NCBI GenBank assembly: GCA_017416765.1
Contig: JAFQBE010000024.1
Location: 96,208 to 160,207 of the forward strand
Source: Clostridia bacterium
Lineage (GTDB): Bacteria; Bacillota; Clostridia; Oscillospirales; Acutalibacteraceae
Reading direction: 5' to 3'
Length of the DNA: 64,000 nucleotides
The notes below the pieces were generated by a model. It was given only the letters and a program-made list of their open reading frames with translations. It had not been told where the DNA came from and did not search any database. Both the position numbers and the translations under genes were made by a program. Positions 8,998 to 16,772 of this stretch are shown piece by piece (within the stretch, counting starts at the first letter, position 1; every line of letters begins with the position of its first letter).

Positions 8998-10098
8998 TTA
9001 CTGAACCATCTTTGCAATTTCGTCTGCGAAATTGTCTTCTCTCTTTTCAAGACCTTCGCCCTTTTCGTAGCGGATAAAGCCTGTGATCTTAACATCAGCA
9101 CCGAGCTTCTTAGCAACATCAGCAATGTAGCCGCCTACTGTGCCATCGAAGAGATCAGAACGAACGAACGGCTGGTCGAGAAGGCAGATTTCTTTAAGCT
9201 GCTTCTTGATACGGCCTTCAACAGCGCCGGAAAAGATCTTATCGTTAACATATTCTTCCTTACCTGCAACTGCAAGCTGTGCGAGAGTTGCAACTGCTTC
9301 CTTGGAAAGGAAGTTGAAAAGGAAGTTGTTGTTCTTCTGTGCTTCATAAGCAGCAATGTCTTCATCGCTGAAGAGCTTTTCAGCAATAGCCTTGTCAAAG
9401 AGAGCTCTGAGAATGGGCTTGGGAAGAGTGTCGGGCTTGTTGAGAGAGCTGTCGATTGTGATAGACTTCATCTTAGCAAGCTCATCAGCAGAAATATCTT
9501 CCTTGCTGAGGTATTCGGGGTTCATAGCTGCAACCTGCATAGCAATGTTCTTACCCATAGCAACAAACTCTGCGTTATCAGCAGCAACATCTGTATCGAA
9601 CTTAACAAGAACACCAACGGAACCGCCGCCGTGGATGTAAGTTGTGCAAACGCCTTCAACTCTTTCAAAACGGCGAACCTTCTGGTTTTCACCGATTGAA
9701 AGGATGTTATCCTGAAGGTTTTCCTGAACTGTTCTATCGCTGCCGTCAAGCTTGCAAGCAAGAAGAGCATCGAGATCAGCAGGAGCTTCATTGATAACTG
9801 TATTTGCAACAGCCTTTACAAAGCTTGTGAACTTATCGTTCTTAGCAACGAAGTCTGTTTCTGCGTTAACTTCAACAACAACACCAACATTCTTGTCAGC
9901 ATCGTAGTAGGGATAAACCATACCTTCTGCAGCAATTCTGCTTGCCTTCTTTGTAGCAGCTGCAAGACCCTTTTCTCTGAGGAAGTCAATTGCCTTTTCC
10001 ATATCGCCGTCTGTTTCGGTAAGAGCCTTTTTGCAGTCCATCATACCAACGCCGGTCTTCTCACGAAGAGCCTGGACATCTTTAGCTGTAAATGCCAT
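8998..10098 (-). CDS. tsf: Translation elongation factor Ts, with a long insertion
   Basis: EF-Ts is the nucleotide-exchange factor for EF-Tu. The N-terminal UBA-like domain is clear (VQALREKTGVGMMDCKKAL), as is the core VVVEVNAETDFVAKND with the TDFV motif that contacts EF-Tu. The late segment RIKKQLKEICLLDQPFV is also typical. At 366 residues it is longer than the usual 280-310. The excess is a block of about 60 residues around residues 228-288 (from about TLPKPILRAL to about GKEEYVNDK), just before the KEICLLDQPFV segment. The block has no stops and codon use like the rest. It lies 43 bases downstream of rpsB, as in most Firmicutes. Confidence 0.95.
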   Translation of the reverse strand: MAFTAKDVQALREKTGVGMMDCKKALTETDGDMEKAIDFLREKGLAAATKKASRIAAEGMVYPYYDADKNVGVVVEVNAETDFVAKNDKFTSFVKAVANTVINEAPADLDALLACKLDGSDRTVQENLQDNILSIGENQKVRRFERVEGVCTTYIHGGGSVGVLVKFDTDVAADNAEFVAMGKNIAMQVAAMNPEYLSKEDISADELAKMKSITIDSSLNKPDTLPKPILRALFDKAIAEKLFSDEDIAAYEAQKNNNFLFNFLSKEAVATLAQLAVAGKEEYVNDKIFSGAVEGRIKKQLKEICLLDQPFVRSDLFDGTVGGYIADVAKKLGADVKITGFIRYEKGEGLEKREDNFADEIAKMVQ

Positions 10099-10141
10099 TG
10101 TATTAGTCCTCCTATATAATAGATTGAAATAATTTATTTAA

Positions 10142-10870
10142 TTATTCAGCTGCAGCTTCTTCTGAAACTTCTTCTGCAGCAACCTGCTCGCCCTGTCTGC
10201 CTTCAAGAACAGCGTTAGCCATTTCAGCAGCAATGAGCTTAACAGCGCGGATAGCGTCGTCGTTACCGGGGATTACATAGTCGATTTCATCGGGATCGCA
10301 GTTTGTGTCAACAATAGCTACTACGGGGATACCAAGTCTCTTTGCTTCTGCTACTGCGTTCTTTTCCTTGCGGGGGTCAACAACAAACATAGCAGCGGGC
10401 TGCTTCTTCATGCCTGTGATACCGCCCATGAACTTTTCAAGCTTTTCAATTTCGAGCTTGAGCTTGACAACTTCCTTCTTGGGAAGCATATCGAATGTGC
10501 CGTCAGCTTCCATGTTCTTGAGCTGAGCAAGTCTCTTGATTCTCTTCTGGATTGTCTTGAAGTTTGTAAGCATACCGCCGAGCCAACGTGCGTTAACAAA
10601 AGGCATGCCGCAACGGATAGCTTCCTCACGGATTGAATCCTGAGCCTGCTTCTTTGTACCGACGAAGAGAACTTCGCCGCCTTCTGCTGCGATTTCTGTT
10701 ACAAACTTGTAGGCTTCATCGAGCTTTTTAACTGTTTTCTGAAGGTCGATGATGTAGATGCCGTTACGCTCAGCAAAGATGTACTGAGCCATTTTGGGGT
10801 TCCATCTTCTGGTCTGGTGACCGAAGTGTACGCCAGCTTCGAGAAGCTGTTTCATTGATACTGTTGCCAT
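10142..10870 (-). CDS. rpsB: 30S ribosomal protein S2
   Basis: A 242-residue S2 with the family signature at the start ([20 protein letters not shown]) and the conserved [41 protein letters not shown] and [13 protein letters not shown]. The start at 10870 is fixed by AAGGAGG 9-10 bases upstream; the longer open frame upstream is leader sequence. The C-terminus ends in an acidic Glu/Ala tail. It is the first gene of the rpsB-tsf operon. Confidence 0.97.
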   Translation of the reverse strand: MATVSMKQLLEAGVHFGHQTRRWNPKMAQYIFAERNGIYIIDLQKTVKKLDEAYKFVTEIAAEGGEVLFVGTKKQAQDSIREEAIRCGMPFVNARWLGGMLTNFKTIQKRIKRLAQLKNMEADGTFDMLPKKEVVKLKLEIEKLEKFMGGITGMKKQPAAMFVVDPRKEKNAVAEAKRLGIPVVAIVDTNCDPDEIDYVIPGNDDAIRAVKLIAAEMANAVLEGRQGEQVAAEEVSEEAAAE

Positions 10871-10971
10871 TGTGTTTTTCCTCCTTAGTTTTTCCTCCGC
10901 AGAGCTATTGAAATTTACCGAACAGACAGCATTTCTACCGCCTGCACTTCGGCATGAACACTCTACGTGCG

Positions 10972-11013
10972 AAATGCACGGGCAATTATAACACATTGCC
11001 CGTGCATTTTCAA
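10972..11013 (-). promoter_or_regulatory. rpsB promoter embedded in a perfect inverted repeat
   Basis: Minus-strand TTGAAA (11013-11008), 17-base spacer, TATAAT (10990-10985). A perfect 15-base inverted repeat, AAATGCACGGGCAAT (10972-10986) and its complement (10995-11009), covers the -35 edge, the spacer and the -10 box. Transcription should start inside the left arm, so the repeat works, if at all, at DNA level. The leader to the rpsB start is about 105 bases. Confidence 0.8.
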
Positions 11014-11065
11014 GTATTTTTTGCTATAAATTTGAAATTATTTTTAATAATTAATTGGGTATTTC

Positions 11066-12211
11066 TTACATAAGGCTTCTGTAAAGAGCTTCAATTTCTT
11101 CAACGCTGATATCGCGCGGATTACCGGGACGGCAAGCATCTGCAAATGCATCTGCTGCAAGTGCCTTGACATCCTCTTCCTTAACAACACCTTTAAGGCT
11201 TGTTACGATACCGACGTCCTCTGCAAGCTGACGGACAGCCTCAACAGCTGCATTTCTTGCATCTTCAAGGCTCATTGCGTCTACACCCTCAACGCCCATA
11301 GCCTTTGCAATATCGCGGTACTTCTCGCCTGTTGCGGGAGCATTGAATGCCATAACCGCAGGAAGAAGAGTTGCGCAAGCCTTACCGTGGGGCATATCGT
11401 AATATGCGGAAAGAGTGTGAGCCATGGAGTGGTCAACACCGAGGCCAACATTTGAGAAGCCCATACCGGCAATATACTGACCGAGTGCCATACCGTCGCG
11501 ACCTTCTTTTTCGTTCTTAACTGCACCGCGAAGGCTCTTTGCAATAACCTCAATAGCCTTGATATGGAACATATCGGAAAGTTCCCATGCACCCTTGGTG
11601 ATATAGCCTTCGATAGCATGAGTAAGAGCGTCCATACCGGTTGCGGCAGTAAGACCTGCGGGCATAGAAGCCATCATATCGGGGTCAACAACAGCAACTA
11701 CAGGAATATCGTGAACATCTACGCATACAAACTTGCGCTTCTTTTCAACATCGGTGATAACATAGTTGATTGTAACCTCAGCTGCAGTACCTGCTGTTGT
11801 GGGAACAGCGATAATGGGAGCGCAGGGATTCTTTGTAGGAGCAACACCTTCAAGAGAACGGACATCTTCAAACTCAGGGTTTGTAATGATGATACCGATA
11901 GCCTTAGCAGTATCCATTGAAGAACCGCCGCCGATAGCTACGATACAGTCAGCTTCTGCAGCTTTGTAAGCAGCAACGCCGTTCTGTACATTTTCAATTG
12001 TGGGATTAGCCTTAATATCGGAATAAACAGCGTAAGGAATTTCAGCCTTATCAAGCAGATCTGTAACCTTTGCTGTAATACCGAACTTAATAAGATCAGG
12101 GTCGGAAGCTACAAAAACTTTCTTATAGCCTCTTGCCTTGATTTCGTCCGGAATTGCGGCAATGGCACCTGCACCGTGGTAAGAAACTTCGTTAAGTACA
12201 AATTTGTTCAT
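11066..12211 (-). CDS. Iron-containing alcohol dehydrogenase (lactaldehyde reductase/FucO-like)
   Basis: A 381-residue group III alcohol dehydrogenase, the usual length. The start at 12211 follows GAGGTGAT at good spacing. The N-terminal dinucleotide-binding part contains CIVAIGGGSSMDTAKAIG and VPTTAGTAAEVT. Iron ligands are expected in GMDALTHAIEGY (Asp and His) and HSMAHTLSAYYDMPHGKA (two His). The family reduces small aldehydes such as lactaldehyde, glycolaldehyde or acetaldehyde with NAD(P)H during fermentation; the substrate here is not determined by context. It is a single gene with its own promoter. Confidence 0.92.
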   Translation of the reverse strand: MNKFVLNEVSYHGAGAIAAIPDEIKARGYKKVFVASDPDLIKFGITAKVTDLLDKAEIPYAVYSDIKANPTIENVQNGVAAYKAAEADCIVAIGGGSSMDTAKAIGIIITNPEFEDVRSLEGVAPTKNPCAPIIAVPTTAGTAAEVTINYVITDVEKKRKFVCVDVHDIPVVAVVDPDMMASMPAGLTAATGMDALTHAIEGYITKGAWELSDMFHIKAIEVIAKSLRGAVKNEKEGRDGMALGQYIAGMGFSNVGLGVDHSMAHTLSAYYDMPHGKACATLLPAVMAFNAPATGEKYRDIAKAMGVEGVDAMSLEDARNAAVEAVRQLAEDVGIVTSLKGVVKEEDVKALAADAFADACRPGNPRDISVEEIEALYRSLM

Positions 12212-12259
12212 TGGAATCACCTCATAATATATTTTTACAGGAGTTATTTCCTGAATACA

Positions 12260-12288
12260 ATTATACATATCAAAGTGTATTAATTCAA
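12260..12288 (-). promoter_or_regulatory. Promoter of the alcohol dehydrogenase gene
   Basis: Minus-strand TTGAAT (12288-12283), 17-base spacer, TATAAT (12265-12260), about 50 bases before the start. Confidence 0.75.
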
Positions 12289-12314
12289 GTATGTATGACA
12301 ACTATAATTAATTT

Positions 12315-13889
12315 TTATGACTCTTTACCCGTATATTCAGCACGATATTGATTAAAGTACTCAATACTAACTATTTCTATTTCAGCATCAGTATTTAAAC
12401 CGTAAAAAGGCCTGAACCGTTCTGCCCATATTTCGGAATGAGGATTCGGTGTATGAATAAATTCAGGATACGGTAACTCACAAACAGCAATACGACTTTC
12501 GTTGTTTTCCGTCTGAAGTTTAGCAAACTCAATACGAGCCTTATCGTAACTGTTTATCTGTGCGTATATGCTGATAAAAACAATTGAAAGTACCGCCGTT
12601 ACTGCTGTAAATCCACAAGTCAAAACTTTAGTATCAATATTATATAGAACAGTTTCTTGCAATGAATATTCAAACAAATCAACAACAAAAATCATGATAA
12701 GTAAATGAGCAAAGAAAAAGCATCTTCCACCTATAGGATTAACAACAATCAGCGGCACAACAGAAAGCGGAACACAAAGCAAAACCAGCAAGAAGCCCAA
12801 ACATCTTTTTTTATCAATGCAAATTATCAGAACAGCAATAACAGTAGATACATACAATAGCGCAACAAGAATAAACGCAGATTTTAATACAATGGATATT
12901 ACAGAATTATCTGTATCAATAAAATCTAAAAACAACCTTTTACATACAAAAGCAGCCACACTTAGCACATTTAAAACCACTGCCCCAAGTAACAGTTTGT
13001 TTTTTGATTGTTTACAAGATTTTAAAGCAATCAATAATAATAGAACACTGACAATCAAGCACACTGCAACATTTGAAATAACAACATTATTGCAGATGGT
13101 ATAACCGTTACTGAAACAATATTTGATAAGACTGATAAAATCGTCAGGGATTGACCGATATGAATCTTCACCTGCTGAAACAGCATCATAAGCTGAATTT
13201 GAAAACATCCATAAAGCTCCAAAAACAGCACCAAGCAGAAATCCAGCATGTAATGCAAATACTTTTTTATATTTCAGCGCGGTATAAGCCACAACCAAAA
13301 CACCGAAAACGATATTAAAAATTGCAATATTCTCAATAAACGGTGCAGCAATGAAGCCGAGTATAAATGTCAGTAAACACATATATCGTGAGTAATTTAA
13401 TCGAGATGAAAGCAATGAATTTTTAACAAAAGCAATATATCCTGCACTTAATAAAGCAGGAGGAACATAGTTAGAGTAGCCCGAAGTCCACACAACAGCC
13501 TGCGCAAAAATATTCCGTGGCATTATAAAAAAAAGAAACGCAGCAAATAACAATAAAATAGTTTTATTGTTTTTAGCGGATTTACAGCAAAGCAAACAGC
13601 ACAATAAATATGATATTGCCATTAATATAGTTTTCAACAATCGACTCCTTGTTAGAGTCAACACTAAAAGGTTACCGAAATATCTGCCGTTATATCCATC
13701 GAAAAAATTATCTATTCTTGACAGGCCGATATTTATGCCCCATGACCAATCATCACCGGTATATGGAAATAAATACGCAAGAACTGTAAATACCGATAAT
13801 AAACAAACGCAAATAACAATAAAATTTCTGTTATCTTTATGTACACATGCCAAGGCATAATTTTTAATTTTATCTGATCTGAAGCGCAA
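12315..13889 (-). CDS. Polytopic membrane protein, GT-C glycosyltransferase-like
   Basis: A 524-residue protein with roughly 11-12 hydrophobic helices. The start is TTG at 13889 with GGGTGGTG upstream. After the first helix comes FPYTGDDWSWG, an acidic pair in the first outer loop as in GT-C enzymes that use lipid-linked sugars, then NGRYFGNLLVLTLTRS. The C-terminal part outside the membrane (about residues 435-524) contains IAVCELPYPEFIHTP. It resembles the DUF6056 family in Clostridia, as far as I can judge by eye. A role in decorating cell-surface polymers is an inference. No polymer genes are adjacent. Confidence 0.6.
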   Translation of the reverse strand: MRFRSDKIKNYALACVHKDNRNFIVICVCLLSVFTVLAYLFPYTGDDWSWGINIGLSRIDNFFDGYNGRYFGNLLVLTLTRSRLLKTILMAISYLLCCLLCCKSAKNNKTILLLFAAFLFFIMPRNIFAQAVVWTSGYSNYVPPALLSAGYIAFVKNSLLSSRLNYSRYMCLLTFILGFIAAPFIENIAIFNIVFGVLVVAYTALKYKKVFALHAGFLLGAVFGALWMFSNSAYDAVSAGEDSYRSIPDDFISLIKYCFSNGYTICNNVVISNVAVCLIVSVLLLLIALKSCKQSKNKLLLGAVVLNVLSVAAFVCKRLFLDFIDTDNSVISIVLKSAFILVALLYVSTVIAVLIICIDKKRCLGFLLVLLCVPLSVVPLIVVNPIGGRCFFFAHLLIMIFVVDLFEYSLQETVLYNIDTKVLTCGFTAVTAVLSIVFISIYAQINSYDKARIEFAKLQTENNESRIAVCELPYPEFIHTPNPHSEIWAERFRPFYGLNTDAEIEIVSIEYFNQYRAEYTGKES

Positions 13890-13976
13890 AATAGAAACAC
13901 CACCCTGAAATTAACTGTGTATTGAATTATATCAAAAGCTTTACCCGCTGTCAATTTAACAACATATAACCAAAGG

Positions 13977-14005
13977 TTGACAAATTTATGAATGTGTGCT
14001 AACAT
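13977..14005 (+). promoter_or_regulatory. mntP promoter
   Basis: TTGACA (13977-13982), 17-base spacer, TAACAT (14000-14005). The start site near 14012 coincides with the 5' end of the riboswitch. Confidence 0.75.
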
Positions 14006-14011
14006 ATCAAA

Positions 14012-14112
14012 AGTTCTTATGAGGGAGTAGCAAGCGCAATAAGAAACGCGTAGCAAGTCAACATACTGGTTTTAAACCTGGCTTGTTTTAAATTGCGAGA
14101 CTCATGTATATC
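14012..14112 (+). promoter_or_regulatory. yybP-ykoY manganese riboswitch
   Basis: The leader matches the conserved features of the yybP-ykoY aptamer: GGGAGTAGC at 14023-14031, then GCAAGTCAACATACTGG and CCTGGCTTG, and TGCGAGACT near 14094-14102. P1 can form between ATGAG (14019-14023) and CTCAT (14101-14105), and a second helix between CGCAAT (14035-14040) and ATTGCG (14092-14097). This class senses Mn2+ and switches on exporters. The downstream gene is mntP, which fits exactly. Confidence 0.92.
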
Positions 14113-14151
14113 TTTTTTGCTATGCATGGGGTCTTTATATGATTAAGAGAA

Positions 14152-14188
14152 AATCCTGCGCATAGTAATTATGCACAGGATTATTTTT
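14152..14188 (+). terminator. Riboswitch-controlled terminator
   Basis: AATCCTGCGCATA (14152-14164) pairs with TATGCACAGGATT (14170-14182), one C-A mismatch, followed by TATTTTT. It lies between the aptamer and the mntP start, so Mn2+ binding probably prevents termination here. Confidence 0.85.
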
Positions 14189-14212
14189 ATCAGATTAAGG
14201 CAGGAAATAGAA

Positions 14213-14803
14213 ATGGAGCTTAATTTTTCGTTTGTTCTCACCAGCGCAATGCTCGGTATCGGGCTTGCGATGGACGCTTTTTCGGTATCGCTTGCCAACG
14301 GACTTAACGAACCGAAAATGAATAAGCGCAAGCTTTGTGCTGTTGCGGGAATATTTGCATTTTTCCAGGCACTCATGCCGATGATTGGCTGGGTATGCGT
14401 ACATACATTCGTACAGTATTTTCAGAAATTTGAAAAGTTTATCCCGTGGATTGCGCTTGCACTTTTGATTTACATAGGCGGTCAGATGCTTTATGACGGA
14501 ATAAAGAAAAAATGTCCTGAAGGTGAAGAAGGCTGCCACGCAGTAACCTTTAAAATGCTTATTGTTCAGGGCGTTGCAACATCAATTGATGCGCTTTCCG
14601 TTGGGTTCACAATATCGGAATACAATTTACCTATGGCACTTATATGTGCTGCAATTATCGCTGTACTGACCTTTGTAATATGTACCGCAGGCATTCTGAT
14701 AGGTAAGAAATTCGGTACTAAGCTCGCAGACAAAGCTTCAATTTTTGGAGGCATAATACTTATATTAATCGGTATAGAAATTCTTGTAACCGGTATATTT
14801 TAA
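14213..14803 (+). CDS. mntP: Manganese efflux pump MntP
   Basis: A 196-residue, six-helix membrane exporter. The start at 14213 is chosen by AGGAAAT upstream; the longer frame begins inside the terminator. Conserved text includes LGIGLAMDAFSVSLANGL in helix 1, with the acidic residue needed for metal transport, and the matching GVATSIDALSVGFTIS in the second half, showing the internal duplication of the family. The cytoplasmic loop has KKKCPEGEEGCH. It removes excess Mn2+ and is induced through the upstream riboswitch. Confidence 0.95.
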   Translation: MELNFSFVLTSAMLGIGLAMDAFSVSLANGLNEPKMNKRKLCAVAGIFAFFQALMPMIGWVCVHTFVQYFQKFEKFIPWIALALLIYIGGQMLYDGIKKKCPEGEEGCHAVTFKMLIVQGVATSIDALSVGFTISEYNLPMALICAAIIAVLTFVICTAGILIGKKFGTKLADKASIFGGIILILIGIEILVTGIF

Positions 14804-14818
14804 CAGTAACATATCACA

Positions 14819-14849
14819 GCGGGACACTTGATTATTTCAGGTGTCCCGC
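14819..14849. terminator. Terminator after mntP
   Basis: GCGGGACAC (14819-14827) pairs with GTGTCCCGC (14841-14849), followed on the plus strand by CTATTTTT. It also separates mntP from the convergent gene. Confidence 0.85.
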
Positions 14850-14855
14850 CTATTT

Positions 14856-15794
14856 TTAATATTTAGCTTCCTCGTCAGAGTAAACCAATTCACCGTTCAG
14901 GTCAAAAATCTGTTTTACATAATTTGAATCCGGCAAGGCTATGGGATTATCGTGGACGGTTTTAAGTTCTTCCCAGTATAATACCGGGGCTTTATATGTG
15001 TAACCCAGACTATCAACGGTAACTACATAAACACAAATATTATCACCTTTCGATACATAATATGTCTTATCTATAGTAGAAGAATAAGAACCTTGATTAT
15101 ATGTATGTGAAGCCTTGACATCGTTTGTTATATCCTCACGCGAAATTTCATTGCCGTTTTTCTCGGTAACAAGATAAAACTTATCCATATAAGCGTAATC
15201 TGTCTTGTAAAAATCAATACTATAGGCTGTACCGATATGTGCTTTTCCATTATTAACTCTTGTACCGTCAACAGAATACGAACCCCAAAGTGTAGGAAGA
15301 ATTTCATCCCAAAGATTCATCAAATCATTACCTTCAAGGTATTCTGTCTGAACTGTACCGTCTGTTTCAATGCTGACCGAAGGATAACAGTTTTCTTTTA
15401 TAAACGCATCTACAGATACTGCTCCGCTGAACAAATTTCCATTTTTAGTGAGTTCAGTTTTCTCATTATCAGTAGTAACAAAAATACGCATACCATTTGT
15501 AATGACTTTAGGTATAATATTGAAGCTTACTTTAGCGGTATTTGTTTCAGCATCAAGCCCTCCGATTTTCATTTCAGCACTTGTGAGAATGCTTGCCTGT
15601 TTTTTTAATTGCTCATCAACATTTGAATAAATATCATTAATTTCATAATTCATGTTTGAAATTTGGCTTTGAAGATTGGACTGGTTTGCGGCAATGCGCG
15701 ATTCAAGTTCATCTGTTTTTTCGAACAAATGAAACACACATACGACTAAAGCGGCTGACACAAGCCAAGGCAAAAGCTTTTTAAATTTCTCCAT
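14856..15794 (-). CDS. Membrane-anchored coiled-coil protein of unknown function
   Basis: A 312-residue protein that I do not recognise. The start at 15794 follows GGGAGGA; an earlier in-frame start would lie in the leader terminator. One N-terminal membrane helix (about residues 6-25) is followed by a coiled coil (about residues 26-75, heptads in FEKTDELESRIAANQSNLQ and QISNMNYEINDIYSNVDEQL), then an extracytoplasmic beta-rich part without Cys clusters or catalytic motifs. The expression unit is unusual: a structured RNA with competing hairpins (15816-15963) precedes it, so it is probably controlled by attenuation. It is the last gene before the convergent mntP. Confidence 0.75.
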   Translation of the reverse strand: MEKFKKLLPWLVSAALVVCVFHLFEKTDELESRIAANQSNLQSQISNMNYEINDIYSNVDEQLKKQASILTSAEMKIGGLDAETNTAKVSFNIIPKVITNGMRIFVTTDNEKTELTKNGNLFSGAVSVDAFIKENCYPSVSIETDGTVQTEYLEGNDLMNLWDEILPTLWGSYSVDGTRVNNGKAHIGTAYSIDFYKTDYAYMDKFYLVTEKNGNEISREDITNDVKASHTYNQGSYSSTIDKTYYVSKGDNICVYVVTVDSLGYTYKAPVLYWEELKTVHDNPIALPDSNYVKQIFDLNGELVYSDEEAKY

Positions 15795-15815
15795 TATTAA
15801 ATTCCTCCCGAATAA

Positions 15816-15963
15816 TAAAAAATGCGCAGTCAAAGCTGCGCACGAAAAACGCAGCCTCGATTTCTGTTACCACACAGTTCATTCCTCAGACAGGATATGA
15901 CAATCAAAGCATACATTTTTACCAAAAGTATGCCTGTCTGATCGAATTTTAAACTGTGTGGTA
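15816..15963 (-). ncRNA. Structured leader RNA (candidate riboswitch or attenuator)
   Basis: In transcript order: a 13-base-pair outer stem (15964-15952 with 15879-15867), an 8-base-pair stem (15940-15933 with 15894-15887), and an inner hairpin GCATAC/GTATGC (15933-15928 with 15914-15909). TCGAT at 15945-15941 can pair with ATCGA at 15861-15857, a possible pseudoknot. Next come two mutually exclusive hairpins sharing 15840-15836: an antiterminator (15855-15850 with 15840-15835) and a terminator (15842-15836 with 15829-15823) followed by six T. It begins at the predicted start site and ends 22 bases before the start codon. It matches no class I can name. Confidence 0.6.
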
Positions 15964-15968
15964 ATTTT

Positions 15969-15977
15969 ATTTTATCA
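15969..15977 (-). promoter_or_regulatory. Extended -10 promoter of the structured RNA
   Basis: Minus-strand TGATAAAAT (15977-15969) is a TGn-extended -10 box. The -35 region is only T-rich. The start site, 6-8 bases downstream, is at the foot of the outer RNA stem. Confidence 0.6.
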
Positions 15978-16009
15978 CATATCAGTAAGAAAATAAAGTA
16001 TTTTTAAAT

Positions 16010-16046
16010 AAAAAGCGTCAGGCAAGGCTAACAAGCACCGCCTGAC
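16010..16046 (-). terminator. Terminator of the ftsK-zinc-ribbon operon
   Basis: GTCAGGC (16017-16023) pairs with GCCTGAC (16040-16046); on the minus strand the hairpin runs into GCTTTTTATTT. Confidence 0.8.
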
Positions 16047-16056
16047 ACAATTTTTA

Positions 16057-16473
16057 TTATGAATTTTTTGTAACTTTCACTCTGCATTTCGGGCAGGTTA
16101 CAGATATCTTGCCCTTTCCTTTAGGTATGCGTAAAGATGCACCGCAATTTTTACATTTAAAATACTTGTGTGTTTTTCTGTCGCGGATTCTGTTTTTCAA
16201 AAGTTTAAATTCTGCCACAGGCTTTTCCATAAGCTGTAAAAATTTATACCTTTCATCACTGCGCTTTGCAATATTCTTTGAAAGCATACGCCATACAGCA
16301 ATTGCCAGCACAGCTATTGCAATAAAGTATAGATAGCGCAACGGACGAAAATTTGACAAAAATGTAAGGATGCAGCTGAAAACAAACAGTGCTGCAACAA
16401 GCTCATCAGGTCCATAACGACCAATCATATATTTTTGCAGCGCAGCAGCCGCCCTTTGAAAATAGCCTTTCAT
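16057..16473 (-). CDS. Membrane protein with C-terminal zinc ribbon
   Basis: A 138-residue protein. Two membrane helices (about residues 24-40 and 46-62) are followed by a basic helix and a C-terminal zinc ribbon, with the pairs CKNCG and CPKCR about 18 residues apart. AAGGAAG lies 9 bases before the ATG. Such proteins are common in Clostridia; no function is established. It is 80 bases behind the DUF3006 gene and is probably the last gene of the operon that starts at ftsK. Confidence 0.7.
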   Translation of the reverse strand: MKGYFQRAAAALQKYMIGRYGPDELVAALFVFSCILTFLSNFRPLRYLYFIAIAVLAIAVWRMLSKNIAKRSDERYKFLQLMEKPVAEFKLLKNRIRDRKTHKYFKCKNCGASLRIPKGKGKISVTCPKCRVKVTKNS

Positions 16474-16553
16474 TTCTCAATACTTCCTTAACTGATTTAT
16501 TTCAGTTCAATTATAGCACATGATTGTGTCGAAAAAATTGAAAATTTTAAAAC

Positions 16554-16772
16554 TTATTCATCAAACAGGCTTTCCTGCAAATTAAAAAGCTTTTCTCGCC
16601 TCTCATTTTCTTCTTCGGGACAAAGCTCATATAAACCGTTGTTCTCCACCAACACACTACCCTCTTTAGCACCATAAGGCAGATAAAAAAAATCGAGTTC
16701 AGTCATTTCACCGTTTTCGTTTTCACAAACGGCAAAGCCGTCTTCAATTCTGTCCACAATCAGCATTTTCAT
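16554..16772 (-). CDS. DUF3006 family protein
   Basis: A 72-residue acidic protein. The start MLIVDRIEDGFAVCENENGE is diagnostic of DUF3006, as is DFFYLPYGAKEGSVL. It overlaps the stop of the metallo-beta-lactamase gene by ATGA, so the two are translationally coupled. DUF3006 genes are often found next to ComEC-type hydrolases, as here; the role is unknown. Confidence 0.85.
   Translation of the reverse strand: MKMLIVDRIEDGFAVCENENGEMTELDFFYLPYGAKEGSVLVENNGLYELCPEEENERREKLFNLQESLFDE

Noticed and set aside
10871-10996. Longer N-terminus of ribosomal protein S2
   Set aside because: The upstream frame runs through the promoter and leader; S2 homology and AAGGAGG fix the start at 10870.
15816-15963. 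Possibility that the structured RNA is 6S RNA
   Set aside because: It is shorter than usual 6S RNA, has no clear central open bubble and is joined to a downstream ribosome site through a terminator/antiterminator pair, which fits a cis leader better.
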